Part shown: positions 33,588-44,762 of the stretch, piece after piece | How the letters are laid out: each line of letters begins with the position of its first letter | Position numbering within the stretch: the first letter of the stretch is position 1 | Assembly: GCA_001465935.1 (NCBI GenBank) | Contig: LNKV01000046.1 | Span: 62,001 to 126,000 of the forward strand | Reading direction: 5' to 3' | From: Clarireedia homoeocarpa | Lineage: Eukaryota; Ascomycota; Leotiomycetes; Helotiales; Rutstroemiaceae | Length of the DNA stretch: 64,000 nt | The notes under the pieces: model-generated | Databases searched by the model: none | The model's input: only the letters and a program-made list of their open reading frames with translations | Told to the model about the DNA's origin: nothing | Program-made: the position numbers and the translations under genes

Positions 33588-34994
33588 TCATTCTTCATAT
33601 ACAAACCCCAATTCTTTCAAAGTTTTTGCTTTCTCTCCGTCTTCATGAAACTTCCTCCTTATTTCTGAACATATGCTCCTTACCCATTTCTGCTCCGCAC
33701 CCCAATACGCTGGCTCCTTATTAAATCCTCCTTCGGCGCCCTTCACCCAGTCATGCAACTCGTTGAGATATTCCGCATCCTTGGGATAGCCTAGAACATG
33801 GAATGATCTTCCTTCACCACATTCCTTGACTCTATCTCGTTCCCACGAGTACATCTCATCTACACTTGGCAAGTCTAACCTGTTCGACCAGACCTTTGCA
33901 ATTGCGGCACACTGAACCTCAGATATCGGGAAAGGGATGATTTTTTGTGCTAGTGCTGTAAATGCTAATGTAGGATGTCGAATATTGAATAGTTGCTGAT
34001 ACAATCCTACCGCTCGTCGACCAGTGGTGATGATGGGTGGACTCAGAGAGTTCAGAAATGGGTAAGAATAGAAATAGCCAGTGCAATACACGATTGCATC
34101 GATGTTTTTCTCGATTCGCCCATCCTCAAACTTCACGCCCCTGACATCAACCATGTATTCAGAAATGATGGGGACTTCTTCCTTATCCTTATCCGTATTT
34201 GGGCCTGATGAATTGCGTACAGAGTTCAGAAGAGGTTTCTTACAAACTTTACTGATTTGTGCTCCGATATCCAAGCCCGATGCTGCATTGCCCACCACAA
34301 TCACTTTCTTGTTTGCGAAAGATTCAGGAGAACGAAATATTTTTGAATGGGTTATGATTGACGGATACGCTGTATTAAACTCTTCGATACCTGACACGGC
34401 AGGTATGAAAGGAACAGAATAATGGCCATTTGCAATAATCACGGCATCATAAGTTGTTGTTCTCTCTTGACTGGTGATGACGGATTTAGAAGTGACTTTC
34501 CACGCATCGCAGTCGTTGTTATCTTCATAGCTAATGTCCTGGACTTGTGTAGAGAAAGATATAAGATGCCTGAGATCTTGAGAATATCGTATGAGGTACT
34601 CTTGGACATCTTCCCGTGTGGGAAATAGTAGGGATTCTTCCTTGAACGCTTGATCCGAGAAACCCATCAGTCCCTTCGGAATGTTCGTGTAAAGGTGATC
34701 ATACATAGGATTTGTAAATATTGGTGCACCTCCATCTTCTGGTACGATGGGACGATCGGGGGCCACATGAGGAGTGGTTGATGGAATCGTCACGCTATCA
34801 CTGATGCTCGATGTGTAATTCCAGACCCCTCCAACTTCGGCTTGCTGCTCGAGAATGTCGACCTTGTCGAAATGATTCTCGGCAAGAAGGAACTTTGCTG
34901 CTGCTAATCCGGAGGGGCCGGCGCCAATAATGGCGACACTCTTAACAAAAGGTATCCTAAGAACAGAGCTCATTTCCTCGAGCCAACCCTGCAC
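33588..34994 (-). CDS. Flavin-containing monooxygenase (FMO family)
   Basis: An intronless 468-residue protein. The FAD-binding Rossmann loop SVAIIGAGPSGLAAAKFLLA lies near residues 19-38. An NADPH-binding loop VIVVGNAASGLDIG follows, preceded by the family segment THSKIFRSPESF (the canonical Phe-x-Gly before it is not obvious). The ATG-type motif is IDAIVYCTGYFYSYPFL near the C-terminal third. FMOs oxidise soft nucleophiles (S, N) with NADPH and oxygen; yeast Fmo1 oxidises thiols. The length fits the family. An internal Met (MSSVLRIPF, codon 8) is an alternative start. It is divergent from the POT1/CDC13-like gene, with 394 bases between the start codons. Confidence 0.9.
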   Translation of the reverse strand: MQGWLEEMSSVLRIPFVKSVAIIGAGPSGLAAAKFLLAENHFDKVDILEQQAEVGGVWNYTSSISDSVTIPSTTPHVAPDRPIVPEDGGAPIFTNPMYDHLYTNIPKGLMGFSDQAFKEESLLFPTREDVQEYLIRYSQDLRHLISFSTQVQDISYEDNNDCDAWKVTSKSVITSQERTTTYDAVIIANGHYSVPFIPAVSGIEEFNTAYPSIITHSKIFRSPESFANKKVIVVGNAASGLDIGAQISKVCKKPLLNSVRNSSGPNTDKDKEEVPIISEYMVDVRGVKFEDGRIEKNIDAIVYCTGYFYSYPFLNSLSPPIITTGRRAVGLYQQLFNIRHPTLAFTALAQKIIPFPISEVQCAAIAKVWSNRLDLPSVDEMYSWERDRVKECGEGRSFHVLGYPKDAEYLNELHDWVKGAEGGFNKEPAYWGAEQKWVRSICSEIRRKFHEDGEKAKTLKELGFVYEE

Positions 34995-35388
34995 TTGGCG
35001 GGGGATAGATGCCCTACTGTCCTAGAAACGAGATCCTGGAATCTCTCTATAAAGTCTAAGCAAACCCAAGTGGATTTTACAGACAGAGATGCTGGCGCAA
35101 GTCGGGAACTCTGTGAACTGAAACCCACATTTGCTGGCCACTCACACAAAGTAGGCGAGAGAAGATTGAAGCATTCTGGAAGTAGTGTGTGGTTGCGGAT
35201 GTTGCCGCTTTCATCGGTCTCATTTTCAAAACTCTCCGATGACGCCAATGCTGAAGCTTTGCCGACACGAAGAATTCACAACGCGCTCTAGTAGAACAAT
35301 CTAATTATCACCATTCACAGCAACTCCATGACGCGAAGGATATGCTTTTTCTATTGAGCAAACCTTTGAAGAAGTCATCCATCTCGGA
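34995..35388. promoter_or_regulatory. Shared divergent promoter region (FMO and POT1/CDC13-like gene)
   Basis: Only 394 bases separate the two start codons, so their promoters must overlap or adjoin. A minor open frame through it (34,995-35,291 plus) has no recognisable domain. No specific binding site identified. Confidence 0.5.
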
Positions 35389-38300
35389 ATGACTGACGCA
35401 ACAATGGCAGGTATCGAACAAGATGGAACCGTCAAGTCAATATTGGATTCATTAACGCATATTCCCATCGCGGAGCTTACACCAGATCTGGAAGCACCGG
35501 GCTCAAGATCTGTGAAAGCTGTAGTCACTCTGACATGGCCATACAGCTCTGCCACTGGTGCAGTAGCTTTTCTTCTTGCAGAACCGGATTTTCGATTGCG
35601 CCGAAACAAAGGACAAGTGCGCGCACAGTTTTCAGGATCAAGCGCGAAGGTTATTGCCAAATCTGGAATCGCAAGCGGCGATGAAGTAGTATTGTCTTTG
35701 GATGGCGTCGAGTGGATTAATGATGCTTCTGTGTCTTTGAACGCAACACCTGGAAGGGGAGTGGATTTTGAGCTGAAGTTCACAGAGAAACTGCTGCTTC
35801 AGGTGAGTGATAGAGCTCCGGGTTTGAAGTGAATGAGCTGACTTTATGCTTGTAGTTTTGCTTAGAAGGGTCGCAGGAAATTAAGTACATCAATGTTGAC
35901 CATCCAGATCCGGAGCCTACTCCCACACCGGCTGTCCCTACTTCCCAGCCTCGGTCTCAGGCCGAGGCTGAGATAGCGACAGTGACAGCGACAGAAGAAC
36001 TACCTATCCCCGATGTCACAATAATATCTTCGCCTTTCGTAGGTAGATGGCCAGTGCCTATTACTGAAGAGTTCTCTTCTCCTGCGTTCATAAAGCGTGC
36101 CAGGACTTCATATGGATCTTTGTTCGAAGCAGACTACGACCCATTCGAGCAGGAAGATGGATCGGTTCGTGGCAAAGGTAGAAAAAGAACCAGACTCAGT
36201 ACGTCATGGAGATTGACAAGCAGATCGCCGAGTCCGAGTCCAGAATTGGAGGAACCTACATTGATAGGCACAGAGAATTCTACAGTGGAAGCAAAGATAA
36301 ACGAGGAGACATCTATGATGGACGAAGGGGTGCAGACTATGGAAGTAGATACTAGTCTTGACAGCTCGTCATTGGCACAGCCTGAACAAACCCTTGCGAA
36401 AATACATACTGTTGGGATTCAGGATATTGGAAGCACGGAGAGGGTGGACAGCGAGCGATCTGTACAATCACCAGTCACACACACCACTGGGCGTAAAGAT
36501 ATTGCTCTGGTGGGTCCGCAAGAGAACCATAGCAGTCTGCTCGATGTACCTATAGAGGGTCCTAGAATCGTTTTTGATGATGCACCGAGCGAGAACCTTC
36601 CATCTTCGCCGGAGCTACGACCTCAGCCTTCCGAAGGACTGCCTCTTGTCTCGCCATTAGTGACTAAGCGATTCGAGATGTTCCATAACGACATACCTAA
36701 AAATTACAATATTGTTGATGGAAACACAACATCACTGGAAGATGATCACCGGCAAGCCATGAATGGCAAGGAAGATGACTTATACAACGCTACCTCTCAG
36801 CCAAATTTTGCATCTGAAATAATCAACTTCCAAGACGCAGCAGCTACATATGGAGATAATACCCCTTTCCATCATGTGGACCCTTCAATTACTTCAAGCG
36901 GTCCAGGTCAGTTTGTTGAGGAGAGTGCCCAGCAACAATCAGAACATAATATAGCAGACGCTTCCTCACCGGCTCCTGCACCTGAGGACAAATACGATGC
37001 GGATAGGACGGACGATGCGGATAAGATAGACGATGAGGACCACCTCCATTATCCGGACCCTGAACAAATTGACCATCACTCCAGCGATTGGCAGGCCCAG
37101 CCACACGCAACCTATCCGGACCCAGAAGATCGTCATTCGCATTCAGCGGGGCATAGCCCATATCCTTTACTTCCACGTATGGATCGATCGACATCTGCTC
37201 AATCGCAAGCTGTAGATTTGGCTGAAGACGATGACCATAATGACGAAGATGCAGAAGGCTATTCTGATGAGGATATTGAAAACGATGGAAATCACTATGT
37301 GCCAAATGCTCGGTATCGTGTGGAGCAAAATGAGGAAGCTGGGCAAAACAACGAGGAATTTGACGAGGGTGAGGACGAAGATAGCGGTCACGATCAGGAG
37401 GAAGAATACATGTCAGAAGAAGGTCGTCCCAAATATCCGGCAGATTACGAGGAGTATTCTGATGGCTATGGGTACGATGAAAACGATGAAGATGACGGAC
37501 AAAAGAGTTATGATAAGAATTCATCAGAGAAAGACTATGGAAGTGGGGAAGATTTCGACGACGAAGATGAGGAAAGCTATTCCGAGGAAGACATGGACGA
37601 CTCAGCACCTCCGCCTCAACGCCAGCCGCAAGGAGAGCCAGAAGTCATCGATCTTCTCTCTTCTGATGAGGAAGATGCTGAGGATGGAGCATCAGAACCT
37701 GTACCCCCTCCTCCTCGAAATGTTCACCTATCTGAGCCAAGACAGGAGAGTGATGATGAGCGAAGTGAATCAGACTATGGAGACGAGGAAGAAAACGGTC
37801 ACCAAGACGAGGAAAGCAATGTCGAAGGTGAGGAGTGCAATAGCCAGGATCAAGAAAGTGGTAGCGAAGAGGAAAACACTACTCCTGCGCATGCGCCTAA
37901 GTCTGAACATGTTGTGAGAGAATCATCAATAGATTCGATCGAAAATCGTTCCTTTCATGAGGATGATAAGATGCCCGTTGCAAGCGCTGCTGGGATACAT
38001 GAAATGGATTTGGATGAAGACGCGGATGGGGATGAGGACGAAGAAGGTGAGGAAGATGGGGTTTCCGAATATCAATCCAATACTCCCACGACAGCTCATA
38101 TCCGAGAAAATAGTTCTGCGGCAGAGCAGCCACATGTTGACAAGGATGAAAGTGTTGAATATGAGTCCATGGATGTCGACAAGACTACAGTCAGCCTGCC
38201 AAATCTGAACGATGAACCGGCGACGGAGCGAGACACAGATAATCTTGACGGACTTTTAGAGAAGTTGAAATCGTCTGAGACTGAGGCGCAGCCTGAAACA

Positions 38301-40898
38301 AATGATACTGTTAGTCATCCTAAAGAGTTGAAGGACGACGATAACGTTGAGAAAATTTCTGCGCCACATGTAAATCTGGTGGAGGATGGAGAGAATTCTC
38401 CGGTTGTGCCAAAGACTGCTGAAATCTCTGGAGGTGAAGTTGAAGATGAATCGCATGATTCTGCCAAATTAGACGAGGTGTCTGAGAGTCATGACGAAGT
38501 TCAGCAAGATGAGCCCTTAGCTTTTGCTGAAGAAGCTAGCCAGCATGGAGTTCTCGATGATCAAACCTTGCCTAATCAACCGCTAGTTAAGCATTTGTTT
38601 GAGCGAAATAATAGCCAGGCTCTGCAAACTGAAACTTCCAGCCCTGGAGAGTTGGTTGACGAAATGGAAGGTCATGATGAGCCCGTTCTACAAGATACGT
38701 CTACAGTCACTACACCTGCCAAGGCTGCATCCAAAAGCTTAGCCAAGATCGATCAAGCTTCTATATCCGGATGGAGTAGAACTCCTAGGAAGCAAGGTTC
38801 CCTATTTTCAAGTGTCTTTGGTGTGGATGGTGCCAGTGAGGACGATGAAGATGTCGATGAAGATGCCGATGAGGATACCAATGAGGACGCACATGAAGAC
38901 ACCCATGAAGATATCAATGAAGACACCCATGAAGATATCAATGAAGACACCCATGGAGATACCCATGAAGATACCCATGATGAAGATGCCAGTGTAGCTT
39001 ATCCTGATCTTCCCACGGATGCTACAGCCGACGAAGATTCCGTTGAAAGGCTAAAAGATGTACCACATCCCCAAGCTGAGACCGATGCGAGTCTTGCGGT
39101 TAGGCGAGGCAGTAATGGCCAGCTACCTACCCCCGATGATACACAAAAAGTTACATTTTCACAACTATCTGATCTATCAATGTCCGATCAGTTACAATCG
39201 CAGCTGCAGGAAGAGCTAGGAGAATATGAAGAGGACTTGGAATCTTGGCACGACTCTAGAGATACTCAGATAGAGGTTGACGAAAAGGCGGATGATGCAG
39301 ATATCTTGAATGATTCGGATATTGACGATGATAATTCTGAGATTTACGAAGAGGCGGTTCAGGAGGTTGATCAGGAGGTTGACCAGGCGGTTATCAACTC
39401 ACAATCTAACCTACTGGATGAAACCCAAACGATTAGCGCTGATGTTGACTTTGCCGTTGATGATTCAAAAGACGAAGAGGCGATCTTGGAGTCCACCGAA
39501 GTCGTTGCGGTGTCTGAACAAATGGTACTAGATGAAGTTTTGGCCACAGACACTGCAGCTGAAGACTCTAATACTGGGGCGAACGAAAAAGAAACTCAAG
39601 AGGATCATCCAGTAGATCTCGGGATGGAACCAGCAGTGCTGAATGATGTGAAAGCAGCAGATACCGATGCCGTAGGTTCGGACGGTGAGGCCATCGATAC
39701 CGATGTAGAAGTAACCAAGACTGAGATTATTGAAGTTGTGCACACGGAGACTAAACAAGCCAACAACGAAACAACAGATCTTCGCCAGGATGATGCTGAA
39801 CGAGACAAAAGCGAGCAAATTCACACCGAGAGTGTCATTTTGAGAGATACCGATATGGATTTGGAAAACGAGTCAGACGATAATCACAACTCGGCTCAAC
39901 CTAAAACCAAGGTTCACGTCAAGGAGGAGCTCATCGCTGAAACAAAACTGGTTGTAGAGGAGCAGTCTGAGGATGTCGAATCCGGCGTAGACACGAATGA
40001 AATTACTCAAGAAGAGCCTCCTAGCACCCCGAGGAGCATCAAGGGCGCCCAGCGGGCTACTAAGGCAACTAAGAAAAGCCGAAAGGAAAAAGTCATCACA
40101 AGTCCACGGAAAACCAGGTCCCAAAAGACTCAGCCGGTTGTGCAAACTCCCACTACTCCTGTCAAATCTGACAAAGAGAATAACGTGCCTCTTAAAGGGA
40201 GCACCACTCATTCTATCAGATCGCCATCTCCTATTCTGGATAAGGAGGAGACGCCGCACGGACATGATGTGAGCGCCCAATTAGCACTAGAGTCGCTTGA
40301 TTCGCCAGTAAAAGCAGGCCATCATCTACGCGGAGCAACAGACCCTAGGGTTCGACTCAACCGCTATTTCCGGACGGAACTGAGCGAGTTTACATCGCTC
40401 AACGGGCTCCGTCCCAAAAAGAACTCGCGGATCGATGTCTTAGCTATTGTCACGAGCATACCTCCAGAGCCTCAAAAGGCCAAATCTGGGCCCAAACATT
40501 ACCTTACCACCTTCACTGTGATCGACCAGTCTACTTTTCCTAACACTGTCGTGGAAGTCGTTGTCTACCGTCCATACAAAGACGCTCTTCCTACACCCGT
40601 AGTGGGAGATGGTGTTTTACTGAGAGATTTCACGGTCGTGGCTGCGAAAGGAAAAGGCTTTAGTTTGAAATCAGAAGAAGGAAGTAGCTGGGCTGTATTC
40701 AAGGAGGAAGGTACAGAAGTCGAAGTCAAAGGACCACCAGTTGAGTTTGGACATGCGGAAAAGAAACACGTGAAAGACTTGAAGGAATGGTTTCACGGAC
40801 TGGACGATGCATCTAGAGAGCAGGTTCAAAAGGTCACGGCTGTGATGGAAGCGAAGTCTGCTGCAAAGGGACAAAGTCCGGAGAAGACTAAGAAGTGA
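35389..40898 (+). CDS. Very acidic protein with C-terminal POT1/CDC13-type telomere-binding domain
   Basis: Exon 1 is 35389-35802 and exon 2 is 35856-40898. The intron is 53 bases with a GTGAGT donor, a GCTGAC branch site and a TGTAG acceptor. The product is 1818 residues. The N-terminal 160 residues are compact and beta-rich (KAVVTLTWPYS, VRAQFSGSSAKVIA) and may be an OB fold. About 1450 residues of Asp/Glu/Ser-rich disordered sequence follow, with a SUMO-interaction motif EVIDLLSSDEED near 734-745 and a His/Asp/Glu tandem repeat at 38,838-38,990. From about residue 1626 comes the OB-type domain (RLNRYFRTELSEFTSLNGL, SRIDVLAIVTS, YLTTFTVIDQS, VGDGVLLRDFTVVAAKG) annotated in ascomycetes as telomeric ssDNA-binding POT1/CDC13. 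A nuclear, telomere- or chromatin-associated role is inferred. Short basic patches (RKTRSQK) precede the domain. Confidence 0.85.
38838..38990 (+). repeat. Coding repeat of acidic hexapeptides
   Basis: GATGAAGAC/CACCATGAAGAT-type units encode EDTH, EDIN and EDAH steps in tandem within the disordered region of the POT1/CDC13-like protein. Confidence 0.8.
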
Positions 40899-42032
40899 GC
40901 CCTTGGGCTCGGGCGTTTGGCGGGTTTGGTGATTTATATGGCGAAAACGAAATACCGGTGGATTATGAAGAATAATGTATAGATATATGTACAATGGCTG
41001 GATGCGTAAGGCGTTGAATCGCGAAAACATGCATGATTTATTTATGTCTTAAGATTATCTGATATCTTTCTCTCTGAATTAGCTTTGGAAGACAGGAATC
41101 AAAATCAAGTTTTATCTATTGAAGGTCTGACCAGATCACACTCATCGTTTTGGTAAAGCTGGAGGTTTCCGTTTGCGAAATTACTAACTCGTCACTGAGC
41201 TATATTACTGCCTGGTATGTTATTTCTACGGTGTTTATTGGGAAAAGTTCAAAAGAAAATCATATTAACTGCATACCCAGTACACCAAACCAACACACCT
41301 ATGAATGGTCGCAGACGTAGATGATTTCTGCTTGTTACGGAGTACTAACTGCATGTCGTTGACGAGAATGTTGAGAAATAACCTGTTCATTGTTAAAATG
41401 ATTACATGTCTTCCTGCATTACCTGGAAACATACCCATGATTGTTGGGCATTGACTCGAACCCGGTGACCTCCGGATATCACGTCAAACCCTTAGATTAA
41501 ATTCTGGATATTTCCCCCCTAAGCGATCATTCACCCACCAGAGTAAATCTACATTTTCATGCTCTCTCTCAGCAACACAGCAGGGCCCAGTATGCATCTT
41601 TTAGATTTGGACCGCCCATTCGCACTTCAGCCGCATTCGTCAATTTTACCTGAAATGCGAATTGGCTTGCCCATTGGTCAATCAGCTTGATGGATAGGGC
41701 GGATATTGAGTATTGATGAATGGGTCAATAAATGACGAGCAGGCCGGCCGGTTCGTCAATATTACCCAAGTGATTGACGAATGGGCCGGCCGGCTCATCA
41801 ATCAGTATAGTGCGTCGTATATAGTTAAGGCAGTGTAGTAGTCCTACAAACCTAGGTGATTACACCTAGTGCATGTTCCTAATACTAGTAATATAAATTT
41901 TGAAATAACACTTCCTTATACCCCTGTTAGACCGGGTTGAGAATATAGGTGCATCCTCAAGCCTGTGCATCCTCAAGCCTGTTAACCACTTCAACTACTT
42001 CAACTACTTTCTCAACTACTTCATCTGTAGTT
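40899..42032. other. Intergenic region with a GC-rich hairpin
   Basis: No ORF. Around 41,600-41,815 the motif (C/A)TTGA(T/C)GAATGGG and its complement recur several times. An imperfect inverted repeat with GGCCGGCCGG cores flanks a 12-base loop at 41,738-41,795. A piece near 41,449-41,490 (minus) contains GGGTTCGAGTC, like a tRNA T-loop, but no tRNA fold forms. Confidence 0.5.
41738..41795. repeat. Imperfect inverted repeat with GGCCGGCCGG cores
   Basis: The left arm AGGCCGGCCGGTTCGTCAAT and the right arm ATTGACGAATGGGCCGGCC are reverse complements apart from a small bulge. The spacer reads ATTACCCAAGTG or nearly so. The arms could form a strong hairpin or be ends of a degraded transposon. 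Confidence 0.75.
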
Positions 42033-42248
42033 CACCAGTGGGTGTACTACCTATCCGACCAACTCCCAAACTTCAATATTCGACTAAAATATATGCTTTT
42101 GAGATCTCTACTCTAGCAAGTGTATAAACGAGCTCTTAATGATTAAATTGTATTGGGACAATCAGATATATAAGTTTTTAAATGTCCAGATTGCACTTGA
42201 ACAATCAGAAATCCGAAGTTGGTCGGATAGTTAGTACACCCACTGGTG
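42033..42248. mobile_element. MITE copy 1 (TIR CACCAGTGGGTGTACTA), 216 bp, 3-bp TSD GTT
   Basis: Both ends carry a reverse-complementary TIR of about 33 bases, starting CACCAGTGGGTGTACTA and running through CTATCCGACCAACT. GTT lies directly on each side (42,030-42,032 and 42,249-42,251), a plausible 3-base target duplication. The interior is AT-rich and non-coding. Its right end runs into the start of the decayed regulator gene. Confidence 0.88.
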
Positions 42249-44160
42249 GTTCTATCCACTTCAAGAAACAGTTTCTCAGCAACTATTGCATCCTTGTCAA
42301 CCTCACTCCCGGTCATTTCAGCCTGTTTGCGTTTTCTTCATTCCTAGTTCCTATCTACCTTTTGAGCTCCGGAAACTCTCCCTCTAGAACCCCCCCCCCC
42401 CAATCCTTTCCAGCATCGCTGGAAAACCAGTCATCGCAGAATAATATTCTTTCCAGTCCTGATTCTGGCATCGGTATCTCTCCTTCCTCGGACTATCTCC
42501 ATAATTACGGTCTATCTCATTTCAACGACCAAATAATCAGCCCTGATGGACCGATGTTTGGTATGTTGACGGGGTATAGTACTCACGTCGATGAATCTTC
42601 AGTTCATTACCAAGAATGGAAATTCCCAATTGCGCATTTTCAGACACCAGACCTGCTATCGCCGCGAAATTCTGTGATCGCATCTTCAAATTTTAGATCA
42701 ACCACTGATTTGAATTTTGCTGATGTAGATACTGCAGCATGTCTCGATACGGGGCAACTGAATTACTTCTTCAACATTGATGGAATGAGCAACGCTTCCC
42801 ATGAGGAGCATCTTCTGATAGTGGACACATTCAAAGCTGAAATTCGCGTTTCTTGTCCTGAAGTTCTTGATAAGCCATACAGACCTTTGATATCTGGTAG
42901 CGATGAAGCTTCGCTGCTTATGCATTATTTAGACCATGCTTTCTATAGCCAATTTCCCTTCTACAGTCCTTCAACTGATGCTGGTGGCCGTGGCTGGCTT
43001 GTTACACTTCTGAGTGGAGATCAGAAGGTTTATTATGCGACGATAGCTTTCAGCCAGTACCACCGTGACTTGAAGAGCTCAGCGAGAAGACTGTCGGTAA
43101 TTGGCAGTTACCAAGCCGTGGAGAAGATAGACTATCATTGGCTTGCGTTGGAGCAGCTCCAAATATATCTTAGGGAGATTCACACACGGAACGAGTCTGG
43201 GCGCATCATTCGCAACATACAAGCCTTGACATGTAACTTGCAACTCGTATTAGAGGTACACATCAACAAAAAGATAAATGAACCTAGTATGGCTCATATC
43301 TGATAGTATCATAGGCTTTTAGTAGCTCATTAGGGAGTTGGTCCCTGCATTTAGAGACAGCTGATGCTTTGCTCCCTTCACTTGTAGAAGCCAGAATCCA
43401 ACCCTTACGTCCCGGAGCTCAAGAATGTCAAGATTTGGAGTTGAAGATAGGACATGTCTTTCATCCGACGACATGAGTGCAGTAAATCTACTTCTCGGCG
43501 CGTTTATTTGGATGAACAGTCTCGCACAAGTCTCTACGAGACGCAAGCTCTCCTCACATTTTGAATTCGAACCATTGCTTGAAAATGACACCATCCAGGT
43601 AGAGCACCTGTTTGGCTGCAAAAACTGGGTGATACTGCTGTTATGAAAAATCTCCAAATTGGACGAATGGAAAAGGGAATGCGAGAATAATCGGAAACTG
43701 AGTGTTGCGGAGCTTGCCAGACAGAGAGCGAAGATCGAGGCCTCCATCAATGACGGCTTGGCTTCTCTTTCGGCACAGAAGTCAAGTGAACGGCAGGCAT
43801 CTTCAAGGCATGCATTCGCGGACAGTTGCTTAGAAGTAACTGAATTTTTTGGTCTAGCCGCGCTGACATACCTTCATGTGGTGATGTCCGGGGCTCATCC
43901 GGATCTGCCGGAAATTGGTGATAGTGTTTCAAGAGGAATTTTTGAGAAATCGGAAACTGCTGAATAGAGTAGCGTGGCCGATATATGTTGTGGGATGTAT
44001 GGTGTCAGAAAGCAAGCAGCGTATCTTTCGATCCCTTATGACTGGAGAAAATGTGATCGATGCAGATACTGGAAAGCCTTTCACGAGTGATTGGAATCAT
44101 AGATTATTGTTGGAAGGAGAGAGGCCGGTGCGGAGAATTTTGACTGGTTTTCTGCGATGA
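42249..44160 (+). pseudogene. Decayed fungal-specific transcription factor (Fungal_trans_2-like), zinc finger missing
   Basis: The body matches Zn2Cys6 regulators of the Fungal_trans_2 type: a Pro/Ser-rich linker, LMHYLDHAFYSQFPFYSPS, GRGWLVTLLSGDQKVYYATI, ALEQLQIYLREI, then NPYVPELKNVKIWS, DDMSAVNLLLGAFIWMNSL, EHLFGCKNWVILLL, KISKLDEWKRECENN, EVTEFFGLAALTYLHVVMSG and LLNRVAWPIYVVGCMVSE. A probable intron starts at GTACAC (about 43,255) and ends near TTGTAG (43,399). Damage is clear: no N-terminal zinc cluster, a frame change near 43,435, an in-frame TGA at 43,644-43,646 between WVILLL and KISKLDEW, and another frame change near 43,930. An ATG inside MITE copy 1 gives a long open frame from 42,182, but it is not evidence of a gene start. 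Confidence 0.82.
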
Positions 44161-44202
44161 AGGGTCTCGGACAGCATATATAGCTGCTCTAAATATACGA
44201 AA

Positions 44203-44525
44203 CACCAGTGGGTGTACTAACTATCCGACCAACTTCGGATTTCTGATTGTTCAAGTGCAATCTGGATATTTAAAAACTTATATATCTGATTGTCTCAATA
44301 CAATTTAATTATTAAGAGCTTGTTTATACACTTACTAGAGTAGAGATCTCAAAAGTATATATTTTAGTCGAATATTGAANAAACTTATATATCTGATTAT
44401 CCTAATACAATTTAATCATTAAGAGCTTGTATATATATTTACTAGAGTAGAGATCTCAAAAGTATATATTTTAGTCGAATATTGAAGTTTGGGAGTTGGT
44501 CGGATAGGTAGTACACCCACTGGTG
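44203..44525. mobile_element. MITE copy 2, inverted relative to copy 1, with internal tandem duplication
   Basis: It has the same TIRs as the copy at 42,033, in the opposite orientation, flanked by AAA on both sides (44,200-44,202 and 44,526-44,528). A segment of about 106 bases (44,274-44,379 and 44,381-44,486) is present twice with a few differences. The boundary is an undetermined base N at 44,380, so the duplication may be an assembly join rather than biology. Confidence 0.85.
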
Positions 44526-44762
44526 AAATATCCATAAAGCGAAGTAGACTTTTTCGGTTCCCAAGTTGCTTCGGAGATAGGTCATATTGCCCGAACATCA
44601 TCCGGAGATAATATTATTAGGGTATCACAAGCCCCACTTTCACCCCACCGCCACCACAAATATTTTCACATCATTTTGATTCACTACCAACCACCGGTAA
44701 ATTGATACATAGTTATACTTAGCTAGTTTTTCACAACAAGTAGTTTCGACTGTCCAACAAAA
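44526..44762. other. Short spacer before the tRNA gene
   Basis: No ORF; it includes the 5' flank of the tRNA-Gly(GCC) gene. Confidence 0.5.

Noticed and set aside
36889..37608. Antisense 239-codon frame in the telomere-domain gene
   Set aside because: His/Arg/Pro-rich mirror of the acidic coding strand; the sense frame is continuous and ends in a recognised domain.
37231..37917. Second sense frame (228 codons) in the telomere-domain gene
   Set aside because: Met/Thr/Lys-rich off-frame reading of Asp/Glu codons.
41449..41500. tRNA-like fragment with GGGTTCGAGTC on the minus strand
   Set aside because: The 3' half of the T-stem does not pair and no acceptor, D or anticodon stem can be built; possibly a SINE or chance B box.
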